Assembly (NCBI GenBank): GCA_903918375.1
Contig: CAIXED010000041.1
Coordinates: 1-64,000 of the forward strand
Direction: 5' to 3'
Source: an uncultured Pseudomonadota bacterium
GTDB lineage: Bacteria; Pseudomonadota; Gammaproteobacteria; Methylococcales; Methylomonadaceae
Length of the DNA: 64,000 nt
Within the stretch, counting starts at the first letter, position 1, and every line of letters starts with the position of its first letter. A model generated the notes under the pieces. The model made no database searches, was not told the origin of the DNA, and worked only from the letters and a program-made list of their open reading frames with translations. Of this stretch, positions 52,837 to 61,782 are shown one piece after another. The position numbers and the translations under genes are program-made.

Positions 52837-53607
52837 TTGAACATACAAACCATTTACGAATTCCCGCTCAATGAACGAATCCGGGTTTTCATGCGACTAG
52901 AGCAACTTTTTCTACAACTTGATCACTTTCTAGCAGGTGCATCGATTTATGATAAACGCGCGGCCATTGATATCTTATTGGATATTCTCACTATTTTTAG
53001 CCGTAGCGATTTAAAGTCAGAATTAATCAAAGAATTGGATCGTCACACCAAAGTATTGAATCACCTTAGTCAAAGCCAAGGGGTTGATAATCAAAAATTG
53101 AACCAAATTCTTGCCGACTTGAATCAAGCCAGCCGTAATCTATATAAATCCAACGGCAAAATTGGTATTAAAGTGATGGAAAGCGATTTATTTCAAAGCA
53201 TCTCCCAACGTAATTCGATACCGGGTGGCAGCTGCTCATTTGATTTACCAGCTTTTCATTTTTGGTTAGAACAAGATCCTAAACAACAACAAATAGATTT
53301 AGATCGCTGGACCCAACCCTTTACCGATGTACGGATTGCAATTAAGTTAATTCTGGATTTTATTCGCCAAAGCAATGTGCCAAGCAAAGAATTAGCCCAA
53401 GCGGGTTTTTTCCAATTGGCCTTAGATAAAAACCACCCAGTACAGCTTTTAAGAGTTAGCGTAGCAGCGGCTCTAGGTTGTTTCGCCGAAATTAGCGGCG
53501 GCAAACACCGTTTCAGCGTCCGTTTCATGCAACCTTCCATTGATGAAAATCGCCCAAGCCAAGTCAGCGAAGACATTCCGTTTCTGCTAACCCGCTGCAT
53601 GTTCTAA
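52837..53607 (+). CDS. zapD: Cell division protein ZapD
   Basis: ZapD bundles FtsZ filaments. The 256-residue protein has the family opening [19 protein letters not shown] and later [22 protein letters not shown] and [19 protein letters not shown]. The start codon is TTG (52837); no ATG is near and the family N-terminus begins right after it. The stop overlaps the yacG start by one base. Confidence 0.94.
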   Translation: MNIQTIYEFPLNERIRVFMRLEQLFLQLDHFLAGASIYDKRAAIDILLDILTIFSRSDLKSELIKELDRHTKVLNHLSQSQGVDNQKLNQILADLNQASRNLYKSNGKIGIKVMESDLFQSISQRNSIPGGSCSFDLPAFHFWLEQDPKQQQIDLDRWTQPFTDVRIAIKLILDFIRQSNVPSKELAQAGFFQLALDKNHPVQLLRVSVAAALGCFAEISGGKHRFSVRFMQPSIDENRPSQVSEDIPFLLTRCMF

Positions 53608-53801
53608 TGGAAAATCAAAAAATCCCTACGGTTGCTTGCCCAACCTGTAAAACCGCTGTGTCATGGACAGCCGAGCAATTATTCAAACCGTTTTGTAGTG
53701 AACGCTGCAAACTGATTGATTTGGGTGACTGGGCGACAGAAGCCCATAAAATTGCTGGGGAAGATGCTTTAACGGATGAAACGGAAAATTTTGATTATTG
53801 A
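53607..53801 (+). CDS. yacG: DNA gyrase inhibitor YacG
   Basis: The 64-residue zinc protein has [12 protein letters not shown] and [17 protein letters not shown], the four-cysteine pattern of YacG, which binds GyrB and blocks its action. It ends the pilB operon and overlaps the convergent MutT-ThiE gene by a few bases. Confidence 0.95.
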   Translation: MENQKIPTVACPTCKTAVSWTAEQLFKPFCSERCKLIDLGDWATEAHKIAGEDALTDETENFDY

Positions 53802-54733
53802 GAGTTTTCCATCAAAAAGGTGGTAATCCCCGCCAAACCTTGAGCGCCATTTGCCAAAGCTTGGTCCAAATCATCTAAACGCAAACCACCTAAAGCATAA
53901 ACCGGCAAATTAACTTGTTCGATTAAAGCCTGCATTTGCTGCCAGCCCAAAGGATTAGCATCAGGGTGGGTGGTAGTAGACTGAATTGGCGCTAATACCG
54001 CAAAATCCAGAGCCAATTTTTCGGCAAGGCGCAATTGATCAAGATTATGACAAGATGCGCCCACTAAACCTTCTGGCCGTTGCTGACAAGCTTGTAACGC
54101 CTGACTGCTCAGATGAACGCCATCGCACTGAAAATCAGACAACTGCAAATCGCTATTCAAGATTAATTTCACAGAACGATGCTGACAAATCGCGATGACT
54201 TGTTCAGCAACCGCTTGACGAGATTCAAGCGGCAAAGACTTTAGCCTAAGCTGAATTAAACTAACCCCTGCCTGTAAAAACTGCTGACACCGCGTCAATA
54301 CTTGCTCAACGCTGCTGCCTTCCAAAATCCCGTAATAGCTTGGCAATAATGCGGCTTTGATAATCGGCAAATTCGCCGCTGGAAAAGCAAAATCGCTTAA
54401 TTGTTGAGGCGCTATCCATTGCAAGGCTTGACTTTCACAACCCCAAGCTTCGCCGTCAAATTCATTTACCGACCAAACATCTAACAACACTCGCCTGTCA
54501 CCATAATCATGGCGAACTTTGATTAACGGTTGGGCGGTTTTAACTTCGATTCCCACCTCTTCGCGCAACTCGCGAACTAAGGCTTGTTGCGGCGTTTCAC
54601 CTTCTTCCAGCTTGCCACCGGGAAACTCCCACAATCCGCCCTGATGAGCGTGTTTGGCACGTTGGGTGATTAAGATTCGACCGTTGCCGTCGCGAACCAC
54701 CGCAGCGGCAACATGCAAAACATCAGTGGTCAT
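53795..54733 (-). CDS. Nudix hydrolase fused to a thiamine-phosphate-synthase-like domain
   Basis: The 312-residue protein is a natural fusion. Residues 1 to about 130 are a MutT-like Nudix domain with the box [26 protein letters not shown], which would hydrolyse oxidised dGTP. Residues about 135-312 are a ThiE/TenI-type TIM barrel ([62 protein letters not shown]). The ThiE part is known in this fused form in gammaproteobacteria and probably does not make thiamine; its job is unclear. The ATG overlaps the argJ stop. Confidence 0.93.
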   Translation of the reverse strand: MTTDVLHVAAAVVRDGNGRILITQRAKHAHQGGLWEFPGGKLEEGETPQQALVRELREEVGIEVKTAQPLIKVRHDYGDRRVLLDVWSVNEFDGEAWGCESQALQWIAPQQLSDFAFPAANLPIIKAALLPSYYGILEGSSVEQVLTRCQQFLQAGVSLIQLRLKSLPLESRQAVAEQVIAICQHRSVKLILNSDLQLSDFQCDGVHLSSQALQACQQRPEGLVGASCHNLDQLRLAEKLALDFAVLAPIQSTTTHPDANPLGWQQMQALIEQVNLPVYALGGLRLDDLDQALANGAQGLAGITTFLMENSQ

Positions 54734-55947
54734 TAGGAACGGTATTCGGCGTTAATCCGCACATATTCATAAGAAAAATCACAAGTCAGCACTTCTTCCC
54801 GTGCATCGCCACGACCTAAACGCACGGTAACGGTGATTTCTTCCTGATTCATTTCTTGCTGCCCAGCTTGCTCGGTATAAGAGGCGGCCCGACAGCCGTT
54901 TTCAACGATACACACCGAGCCCAGATAAATTTCGATTTTATCCAGCAACATATTTTGCACACCGGCTCGACCGACAGCGGCTAAAATCCGTCCCCAGTTT
55001 GGATCGCTGGCGAAAAAGGCGGTTTTGACTAGCGGTGAATGGGCAATAGTTTTTGCTACTTGTACTGCTTCTGCGCTGGTTTCCGCTTGTTCAACCACAA
55101 TCCGCATTAACTTGGTTGCACCTTCGCCATCACGCACAATTAATTCCGCCAATCGCTTGCAAACCCGAGTCACCGCCGCTGCAAATAATTGATAATCGTC
55201 GCTATCGGCTAAAATTTCTGGCGCTGAACTGGCACCACTGGCTAATAACACACACGCATCATTAGTGGAAGTATCGCCATCAACCGTAATCCGATTGAAA
55301 GAAACCTCACTAGCCGCCGACAAACATTGTTGCAACAAAGCCTGACTGATACGCGCATCAGTCGCCATAAAGCCCAACATAGTCGCCATATTCGGCTGAA
55401 TCATCCCCGCACCTTTGGAAATACCGGTAATTACCACCGGATGACCGCCAATTTCAATCTGCTCAGAAGCGCCTTTAGGAAAAGTATCAGTGGTCATAAT
55501 CGCCCGTGATGCTCTCTCCCAATGATCTTCCGCAAAATTGGCCACCGCCTCTGGCAAAGCCGCGGTTAATTTAGCCAAAGGCAAAGGCTCGCCAATCACG
55601 CCAGTCGAAAACGGTAACACTTGCTGACTTGCGCCACCCACTAAAGCCGCGACCTGCTCACAACTGCTCAGTGCATCACGCATCCCTTGCTCGCCAGTAC
55701 CGGCATTAGCATTGCCAGAATTGACCAGCAACCAGCGCGGTGCTTGTGATAAATGCGTTCTAGCCACAGTCACCGGTGCCGCGCAAAAAGCATTTTGGGT
55801 AAACACGGCCGCACAACTGCCACCTTCAGCCATTTCGATTAACAAAATATCATCACGCACAGTTTGTTTAATACCGGCATTACAAGTACCGATTTTGACG
55901 CCTTTAACCTGCTGCATTTCAGGGAATGAAGTATCACCGACTGCCAT
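54733..55947 (-). CDS. argJ: Bifunctional glutamate N-acetyltransferase/ornithine acetyltransferase ArgJ
   Basis: ArgJ recycles the acetyl group in arginine synthesis. The 404-residue precursor cleaves itself before the Thr of ATMLGFMATDA, visible here as KGAGMIQPNMATMLGF, where the nucleophile lies. NSGNANAGTG and FNRITVDGDTSTNDACVLLASG are the other family motifs, and SDPNWGRILAAVGRAG is near the end. In many relatives secA is upstream; here a TusA-type gene is. Confidence 0.96.
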   Translation of the reverse strand: MAVGDTSFPEMQQVKGVKIGTCNAGIKQTVRDDILLIEMAEGGSCAAVFTQNAFCAAPVTVARTHLSQAPRWLLVNSGNANAGTGEQGMRDALSSCEQVAALVGGASQQVLPFSTGVIGEPLPLAKLTAALPEAVANFAEDHWERASRAIMTTDTFPKGASEQIEIGGHPVVITGISKGAGMIQPNMATMLGFMATDARISQALLQQCLSAASEVSFNRITVDGDTSTNDACVLLASGASSAPEILADSDDYQLFAAAVTRVCKRLAELIVRDGEGATKLMRIVVEQAETSAEAVQVAKTIAHSPLVKTAFFASDPNWGRILAAVGRAGVQNMLLDKIEIYLGSVCIVENGCRAASYTEQAGQQEMNQEEITVTVRLGRGDAREEVLTCDFSYEYVRINAEYRS

Positions 55948-55971
55948 AAAATTTCCTGCTAAAAATTGTAA

Positions 55972-56196
55972 TTAAACGACTTGTAAAACGATCACATACT
56001 CGCTATTTTCGGCGCGAGTTTCTAAAACCGTATGCCCGTTGATCCGACACCAAGCCGGAATATCCTGCATCACCCCAGGATCGGTACATTCGACGGTTAA
56101 AATGTCACCGCTTTGCAAAGTTTTGACTTTATCCTGAGTGCGAATCACCGGCAAAGGGCACAGCATACGCCGCACATTTAAGGTTTCCTGACTCAT
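55972..56196 (-). CDS. TusA-family sulfur carrier protein
   Basis: The 74-residue protein has the TusA core ETLNVRRMLCPLPVIRTQDKVKTLQSGDILTVECTDPG with the sulfur-carrying Cys in the CPLP motif. ATG 56196 overlaps the stop of the PP-loop gene as ATGA, so the two are translated together. It most likely passes persulfide sulfur to the PP-loop protein for a tRNA thiolation; the tusBCDE relay is not nearby. Confidence 0.9.
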   Translation of the reverse strand: MSQETLNVRRMLCPLPVIRTQDKVKTLQSGDILTVECTDPGVMQDIPAWCRINGHTVLETRAENSEYVIVLQVV

Positions 56197-57236
56197 ACAA
56201 ACCATTCTTTAGGAATTTCATTTTCCAACAAAGGTTTCACAACAATGTTGCGTTCGTTACCCTGTTGATCCCGCAAAGTCACTTCCACTTGTTCAGCTTC
56301 ACGACCTTGGCCGTAACGCGCCAAAATCTGTGCCGCCAAATGCAAATCATCGTCATCAGCTGTGCCATCAATCAACACCAAAGGCCCGCGATGGCTATGG
56401 CAATTCATGCTGATATATTCTTTTTTATAACCGCTCATAAACTGCGATTCGCCGTCTTCACGGGCGATGATCATTTTAAAATGTGGCTTAGGGCGGATAT
56501 GGCGGCCGACTTTCAACAACATTACATCGTCTAATTCATAATCGCGTTTGCCACGCGCTTTCCATAAATCGACCAGTTTTAAAGAATAACTTTCATCGGT
56601 TAAGAAACAGCAACCACCCGCTGGCTGAGCAAAATCAGTAAAGCCAAACTGTTTCGCCAAGGCAAATTGCGGCTTACGCGAACGGCCAGTAATGTCGAAT
56701 AATTGGTTTCTATCAATCCAGCCTTCACGTTCTGGCAAAGTAGCCGGTAAGTTCTTAGCGCATAAAGGCCGCACTAACAAATCATCAGCACCGGATTCTG
56801 CAGCGACAATCGGCATGGTTTGTTTGCGTTGCGACATTGGCCGTTGGCCGATCACTTCTCCAGTGATGATGAAATCAAAACCGTTTTCCAGCATCCATTG
56901 TTTCGCTTTGTTGACCATGAAAATCTTGCAATCTAGGCAAGGATTCATGTTGGCACCATAACCGTGCTTGGGATTAAGCAATACTTGTTTGTATTCCTCA
57001 ATAATATCAATGATATGTAATTTGATACCTAGCTGCTCAGCAACCCATAAAGAGTTATTGCGCTTAGGTTTGTCGGAATCGCGTTTGCGAATCGCGTGGG
57101 TGTGACCCTCAACACAAAAACCGGTGAAAAAATTGATACCTTCGACATGAATGCCCTGCTCCATCACCGCTTTGGTGGCAAGCATGGAATCTAAGCCTCC
57201 AGAAATCAAGGCTACTGCTTTACGTTGCTGACTCAT
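56193..57236 (-). CDS. PP-loop ATPase, probable tRNA thiolation enzyme (MnmA/ThiI-like)
   Basis: The 347-residue protein has the PP-loop ALISGGLDSMLA (SGGLDS at 12-17), a CxxC pair Cys100/Cys103 in NPCLDCKIF, and a GGCC pair (Cys209, Cys210). It resembles proteins annotated as 2-thiouridine methyltransferase-like but lacks the MnmA C-terminal domains and the ThiI THUMP and rhodanese domains; a C-terminal domain of unknown function follows residue 215. The presence of conserved cysteines and a coupled TusA partner argue for ATP-dependent sulfur insertion, perhaps with an iron-sulfur cluster. Substrate is unknown. Confidence 0.78.
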   Translation of the reverse strand: MSQQRKAVALISGGLDSMLATKAVMEQGIHVEGINFFTGFCVEGHTHAIRKRDSDKPKRNNSLWVAEQLGIKLHIIDIIEEYKQVLLNPKHGYGANMNPCLDCKIFMVNKAKQWMLENGFDFIITGEVIGQRPMSQRKQTMPIVAAESGADDLLVRPLCAKNLPATLPEREGWIDRNQLFDITGRSRKPQFALAKQFGFTDFAQPAGGCCFLTDESYSLKLVDLWKARGKRDYELDDVMLLKVGRHIRPKPHFKMIIAREDGESQFMSGYKKEYISMNCHSHRGPLVLIDGTADDDDLHLAAQILARYGQGREAEQVEVTLRDQQGNERNIVVKPLLENEIPKEWFV

Positions 57237-57344
57237 TTGCTAGTTTTATTGACGACAAAAATGGCGGCATTATAACCGTATAGCGGGGATAGGCCGAGAT
57301 TAGTGGTTATCGATCGTGCGAGGTTACCGTTGACAATTTTCCGT

Positions 57345-57358
57345 AAATTACGTAATTT
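57345..57358. promoter_or_regulatory. Palindromic operator over a promoter before the PemK-type pair
   Basis: AAATTACGTAATTT is a perfect 14-base palindrome. It overlaps a putative -10 (TAATTT, 57353-57358) placed 17 bases after TTGACA (57330-57335) and lies 25 bases before the antitoxin ATG. This is where an antitoxin would bind to repress its own operon. Confidence 0.6.
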
Positions 57359-57383
57359 GCAGAAAACCACGGGGAAAATATTG

Positions 57384-57647
57384 ATGTTCGAAGTAACTGC
57401 GAGTGAGTTTGTTAAACATTTTGGTCAATACAAAGAACAGGTTCAACGCGAACCGATTGCTATTACTAGCCATGGTCGAACCAGTGGTTATTTTGTCTCT
57501 GAACAAGAATATGGCGAATACTTATTACTGAAATCCCGCTCCAGACAAGTATTTGGGGCGACTGAATTACCCTCAGAAACAATGGATGCAATTGCCAAAG
57601 CTAAAATGAGTGAGGCTCATGATCATTTGAATAGCTTGATGGATTAG
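57384..57647 (+). CDS. Phd/YefM-type antitoxin
   Basis: From ATG 57384 the protein has 87 residues: EVTASEFVKHFGQYKEQVQREPIAITSHGRTSGYFVSEQEYGEYLLL is the Phd/YefM DNA-binding fold, and the rest (ELPSETMDAIAKAKMSEAHDHLNSLMD) is the toxin-binding tail. A longer frame from 57303 would cross the promoter and operator, so I reject it. The toxin gene starts eight bases after its stop. Confidence 0.82.
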   Translation: MFEVTASEFVKHFGQYKEQVQREPIAITSHGRTSGYFVSEQEYGEYLLLKSRSRQVFGATELPSETMDAIAKAKMSEAHDHLNSLMD

Positions 57648-57654
57648 ATGTTCA

Positions 57655-58083
57655 ATGCCAATTCCGACACCAGAAAATGGCCTTGTCATTTCATATTCTT
57701 ATTTATGGCAAAACGAGTATAAAGCCGGAAAATTAGAAGGCCTTAAGAATAGACCTTGCGCCATGATACTGGTAGTTGAAAAAAATGAGGGCGAACAGAT
57801 TGTGACTGTCGCACCTATTACTCACACCCCGCCCCAAAATCCTAATGCCGCCATTGAAATTCCACATAAAGTAAAACAACACTTAGGTTTAGATGGCGAA
57901 CGCTCTTGGATTATTCTCGATGATTTTAATCAGTTTCAATGGCCTGGGTATGATTTGCGCCCCATCCAAAAATCACTAGGTAAATACGACTACGGTTTCT
58001 TACCGCCTGCCTTATACCAACAAATCATTGAAAAAATTGTCACGCTTCACAAAAGCGCTTTAAAACCAACACAGCGTGATTGA
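57655..58083 (+). CDS. PemK/MazF-like toxin
   Basis: The 142-residue protein begins GLVISYSYLWQNEYKAGKLEGLKNRPCAMILVVEK and continues with TVAPITHTPPQNPNAAIEIPHKVKQHLGLDGERSWIILDDFNQFQWPG, a fold pattern like PemK/MazF RNases (the RPC/PITH strands are typical). It is paired with a Phd-type antitoxin. No frameshift is visible, so this is the only toxin of the four in the window that looks functional. Family assignment is moderate. Confidence 0.68.
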   Translation: MPIPTPENGLVISYSYLWQNEYKAGKLEGLKNRPCAMILVVEKNEGEQIVTVAPITHTPPQNPNAAIEIPHKVKQHLGLDGERSWIILDDFNQFQWPGYDLRPIQKSLGKYDYGFLPPALYQQIIEKIVTLHKSALKPTQRD

Positions 58084-58182
58084 TGAAGTTTAAAAGCATT
58101 TTTTAAAGCAGAATTGGCTCGGATTAGACAACAAATGCAGTAAGTATCATTAATTAGCAGTTGATGCAGATTTCATTTTAAA

Positions 58183-58212
58183 AAATTAGCCGAGGCAACC
58201 CTCGGCTAATTT
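58183..58212 (-). terminator. Rho-independent terminator of pfp
   Basis: AAATTAGCCGAGG (58183-58195) and CCTCGGCTAATTT (58200-58212) form a perfect 13-base-pair stem with a CAAC loop. On the - strand a run of T follows, 13 bases past the pfp stop codon. Confidence 0.9.
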
Positions 58213-58225
58213 CAACTGCTATGAC

Positions 58226-59455
58226 TTAGTGACTAACGTCCACTTTGGCACCTTTGCTTTGGCCGATTTCAGCCAATGCTTCGGTGAACCATGCGGTGTC
58301 GATGTCGAAAGGTTTGCCGCCTTTGATGCGTGGGAATTCAATCGCACGCAAGACGTTGCCATTGTCTTCGTCGTGGCCAATTACGCCAGACTCGCGACGG
58401 AAAGCACATTCAACCGCTAAATCAGCGCATGATTTAATCAAACGCATGTCGTTAACGTTAGAGGCCGCTGCACGAGCGAAGTAACCTGATTTTTGGATCA
58501 AGGTTTTTTCAGCGCCAATCATTTGTGCGAATTGCTCGCCAAACCATTTGCCTGGGTTAACCGCGTCCAATTTGATGTGACCAAACGCATCTCGTGGTAC
58601 TTCTTGGCCTTTGGCTTGCATTTCGGCAACAATCGCATCAACGCCAGCACCTTCAGAAACGAAGATGTTAACGCAATCGACTTTGTCCATGACTTCGCGT
58701 AGACGCGCTGCTTCTGCCGCTAAATCAACCGCCATTTCTGGTACGAATACAGCGTGTACTTCGTAAGATTCGCGTGACAAGCCTAATTCTGGCAACCACT
58801 CAGCGCGGTCTAATAATTTACGGTATTCCTGTGCAGTAGCTGCAGTTAACCAACCGCAGTTACGACCCATCACTTCGTGAACGATCAACATGCGTGGGTT
58901 AGAGTTGTTTTCTGCTACGACGTTTAAGAAGTAACGTGCGCCTTGCTCAGCCGCTGTCCATGCACCCAATGATTGTTTGATTGGGAATACATCGTTATCA
59001 ACGGTTTTTGGCAAACCGATAACGGTTAAGCCGTAGTCGTTGCTGGCCAAAAATGCCGCTAAATCAGCCGCAGCTGTGTTGGTATCGTCACCGCCGATGG
59101 TGTGCAAAATATCAACGCCGTCTTTAACCAATTGGTCAGCCGCTACTTTTTGTGGATCTTGACCTTCTTGAACCAAGCCACGTTTAACGCAATCTTTAAC
59201 GTTGGTTAATTTCACGCGGCTGTTGCCGATGATAGAGCCACCAAAGTTTTGCAAAACGCCGGCTTTAGCACGGATTTCTGGGGTAACGGTGTAGTAATCG
59301 CCCAATAGCAAACCTTTGTAACCACCGCGATAGCAGATGATTTCGATGCTTGGGTCAATTTCGGTATAACGTTCGATCAAGCTGCCAATTGCAGAGTTAA
59401 GGCAAGGTGCCAAACCACCTGCGGTAAGAATTGCGACTTTTTTGGGTTTGTTCAT
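58226..59455 (-). CDS. pfp: Pyrophosphate-dependent 6-phosphofructokinase
   Basis: This 409-residue enzyme uses pyrophosphate to phosphorylate fructose 6-phosphate and runs reversibly. The two residues that mark PPi use are visible: GGDDT at 121-125 (Asp where ATP enzymes have Gly) and PKTVDND at 149-155 (Lys where ATP enzymes have Gly). MGRNCGWLTAATA is the later substrate loop. Codon use is strongly biased, as for a highly expressed enzyme. In methanotrophs this enzyme serves the ribulose-monophosphate pathway and can also act on sedoheptulose 7-phosphate and ribulose 5-phosphate. ppa lies 1 kb away on the same strand. Confidence 0.94.
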   Translation of the reverse strand: MNKPKKVAILTAGGLAPCLNSAIGSLIERYTEIDPSIEIICYRGGYKGLLLGDYYTVTPEIRAKAGVLQNFGGSIIGNSRVKLTNVKDCVKRGLVQEGQDPQKVAADQLVKDGVDILHTIGGDDTNTAAADLAAFLASNDYGLTVIGLPKTVDNDVFPIKQSLGAWTAAEQGARYFLNVVAENNSNPRMLIVHEVMGRNCGWLTAATAQEYRKLLDRAEWLPELGLSRESYEVHAVFVPEMAVDLAAEAARLREVMDKVDCVNIFVSEGAGVDAIVAEMQAKGQEVPRDAFGHIKLDAVNPGKWFGEQFAQMIGAEKTLIQKSGYFARAAASNVNDMRLIKSCADLAVECAFRRESGVIGHDEDNGNVLRAIEFPRIKGGKPFDIDTAWFTEALAEIGQSKGAKVDVSH

Positions 59456-59656
59456 GTGCTTATCAAATGTAGAGTTAAAAACAAAAAACAGTGCAAAGGT
59501 GGTTCACCGTTGCATCGATTCTAAAACGGCTGGGAATTTTATCACATGCGGTTGGGTTGTCAGATAAGCACAAAACAATGCGTGGATAAAAACCAGCTTG
59601 TTATACGATCAGCCCCTCATTAAAACAGGTATTTTAATTTATCTATTTTATTAAAA

Positions 59657-59908
59657 ATGCAACTAACAGCCTCACAACTACAATCAAATCATAAAGTGCT
59701 GATTGATGCACTTAAGCGTGGGGGAACCGTTGAGATTACTTATCACGGCCAAACCCTAGGCATCGTGCATCCTGCTGTGAACTCTAAACAACAAGAAGCA
59801 GCAATTAATGAATTTTTTGGTATGCACCGAGATTTGGGGATTTCGGGAGTCGAAGAAGAATTACGCAACATTCGTAAAGGTCGCCGGAGTTCATTAAGTG
59901 ATCTTTGA
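59657..59908 (+). CDS. Phd/YefM-like antitoxin of a VapC-type locus
   Basis: The 83-residue protein has an N-terminal Phd-like fold (MQLTASQLQSNHKVLIDALKRGGTVEITYHGQTLGIVHP) and a C-terminal tail (NEFFGMHRDLGISGVEEELRNIRKGRRSSLSDL) typical of antitoxins paired with PIN toxins. It overlaps the PIN toxin start by 11 bases. The antitoxin frame is intact while its toxin is not. Confidence 0.8.
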   Translation: MQLTASQLQSNHKVLIDALKRGGTVEITYHGQTLGIVHPAVNSKQQEAAINEFFGMHRDLGISGVEEELRNIRKGRRSSLSDL

Positions 59909-60186
59909 TACTAATATTTTGATCTATGCCGATAGAGGCTTGCTCTCCGCCAAAGAGCTGATTTTGAACACTCAACAGCGATCAATTACTGCGGTGATTT
60001 ATATGGAATATGTGCCGTTTTGTCGTAATAAAAACGAATTGGCTACCTTCGAGAATGGGAGATGCTTTAATTTCTGCGACGGCAATGGCGCATAACGAAT
60101 TGTTATGCACCAGCAATATCAAGCATTTTTCACAGATTAACGGGTTGTTACTGGATCAGTTTAACTTAATGAAAACTAACGCTTAA
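59898..60186 (+). pseudogene. VapC-type PIN toxin with an internal deletion
   Basis: From GTG 59898 it reads IFDTNILIYADRGLLSAKELILNTQQRSITAVIYMEYVPFCRNKNEL, the PIN start with the first catalytic Asp. The reading frame then departs from the family. The C-terminal part RMGDALISATAMAHNELLCTSNIKHF, with the later Asp, appears in another frame and runs to the TAA at 60186. About 35 to 40 residues between the two parts are missing, including a catalytic acid. The nuclease cannot be functional. Its end overlaps the ppa stop from the other strand. Confidence 0.85.
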
Positions 60187-60725
60187 CGACTCGCATAAGA
60201 CGCCTGATAACGCGCAATCCCGTCAATCACCTCTTTTCTCGCCTCTTCCAGACCGCCCCAACCTTCAACACTGACCCACTTACCTTCTTCCAAGTCTTTG
60301 TAATGCTGGAAAAAATGGGTGATTTTCGCCAGTTTATCCGGCTGCATATCACGGTAATCGGTAACGTGGTTATAAAACGGTGTCAGCTTAGGCATTGGCA
60401 CCGCTAACAGTTTTGGATCTGCCCCCGCTTCGTCGATCATTTTCAAGACACCGACTGGACGACAGGTAATCACACAACCACTTAACAATGGCGCAGGAGA
60501 AACGATCATCACATCCACCGCATCACCGTCTTCTGACAAAGTTTGCGGAATGTAGCCGTAGTTACAGGGATATTGCATGGCCGTGCCCATAAAACGGTCA
60601 ACGGTTAATTCACCGGTCAATTTATCCACTTCATACTTAACCGGATCGCTAAAGGCGGGAATTTCGATGATGACATTAATTTCGAACGGGATATTGTTTC
60701 CTGCAGAAACTTTAGTAAACGACAT
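60183..60725 (-). CDS. ppa: Inorganic pyrophosphatase, family I
   Basis: Ppa hydrolyses pyrophosphate. The 180-residue protein has [16 protein letters not shown] (substrate lysines), the metal-binding [12 protein letters not shown] and [20 protein letters not shown] 60725 lies six bases after a perfect AGGAGG; an ATG two codons upstream touches that site and is unlikely. It is close to pfp, which also consumes pyrophosphate, so the two compete for it. Confidence 0.96.
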   Translation of the reverse strand: MSFTKVSAGNNIPFEINVIIEIPAFSDPVKYEVDKLTGELTVDRFMGTAMQYPCNYGYIPQTLSEDGDAVDVMIVSPAPLLSGCVITCRPVGVLKMIDEAGADPKLLAVPMPKLTPFYNHVTDYRDMQPDKLAKITHFFQHYKDLEEGKWVSVEGWGGLEEARKEVIDGIARYQASYASR

Positions 60726-60796
60726 TAACATCCTCCTGATATAAAAATAAACGCTGTTATTATAGCAACTGTTAAAACTTGACCGAGGTTAATTAG

Positions 60797-61612
60797 GTGT
60801 TAGGCAGCTTGGATAAAATGACCACCGAACTGGGCAATCCAGTCACATATCGCTTACCGTTAGGCGAGCAACTTTTGGATTTAAACCCACTGATCGGCCA
60901 AAAAATCAGCTTACATTACAGCGGCCAAATCTTTTGCACCCATTGCCAAAAGAAAACCAACAAAAGCTTTAACCAAGGCTATTGCTACCCCTGCTTCATC
61001 AAACTGGCGCAATGCGATATGTGCATTATGAAGCCGGAAACTTGCCATTATGACGCTGGCACTTGCCGCGAACCGAGCTGGGGGGAACAGTTTTGTTATC
61101 AACCGCATTACGTTTATCTCGCCAACTCATCCGGTATCAAAGTCGGCATCACCCGCCAAACCCAAATCCCAACCCGCTGGATAGACCAAGGCGCAGTGCA
61201 AGCCTTACCGATTTTCAAGGTTAAATCACGACACATTTCCGGCTTAGTCGAAGTAGCCATCGCCGAACACGTCAGCGACAAAACCAGCTGGCAGCAAATG
61301 CTGAAAAACAATGTTCAGCAGTTAGATTTAACAAAGATACGGGATGACTTAATCAGCAAATGCCAAGACCGCTTGGCAACCATAAGCCAACAATTTGGCG
61401 CTGATGCCATCGAAACCTTACCCAGCGCAGAAAGCATCGACATTCACTACCCCGTATTGCAATACCCGACTAAGGTTAAATCCTTCAATTTCGATAAAGA
61501 TTCCACGGTCAGCGGTGTCTTGCAAGGCATCAAAGGCCAGTATTTATTGCTGGATACGGGGGTGATTAATATCCGTAAATTTACTGGATATGAAGTGAAA
61601 GTGAGTTATTAG
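60797..61612 (+). CDS. DUF2797 family zinc-cysteine protein
   Basis: The 271-residue protein starts at GTG 60797 (LGSLDKMTTELGNPVTYRLPLGEQLLDLNPLIGQKI), as other family members do. Its middle has several paired cysteines (CTHC, CYPC, CDMC, and single Cys in the following stretch) that can bind zinc. YVYLANSSGIKVGITRQTQIPTRWIDQGAVQA after the fingers looks like a GIY-YIG nuclease-like segment (Y-V-Y-L, then K-V-G-I-T), but the full motif is not certain. Function is unknown. It is divergent from ppa. Confidence 0.75.
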   Translation: MLGSLDKMTTELGNPVTYRLPLGEQLLDLNPLIGQKISLHYSGQIFCTHCQKKTNKSFNQGYCYPCFIKLAQCDMCIMKPETCHYDAGTCREPSWGEQFCYQPHYVYLANSSGIKVGITRQTQIPTRWIDQGAVQALPIFKVKSRHISGLVEVAIAEHVSDKTSWQQMLKNNVQQLDLTKIRDDLISKCQDRLATISQQFGADAIETLPSAESIDIHYPVLQYPTKVKSFNFDKDSTVSGVLQGIKGQYLLLDTGVINIRKFTGYEVKVSY

Positions 61613-61782
61613 ATCGTGTGATCCGTTGGTGTTTGGCTATTTAAATACGAACCGATTAACGGGGAATTTAACGGCATAGTCCTAAACGAATCGAATCAGC
61701 AATCATCGCTATTGCTGATTTCAATCTAGGCTATCATTTTCTGAACGCTAGGATAATTGGGGAGTTTATAAGACAAGATTGA

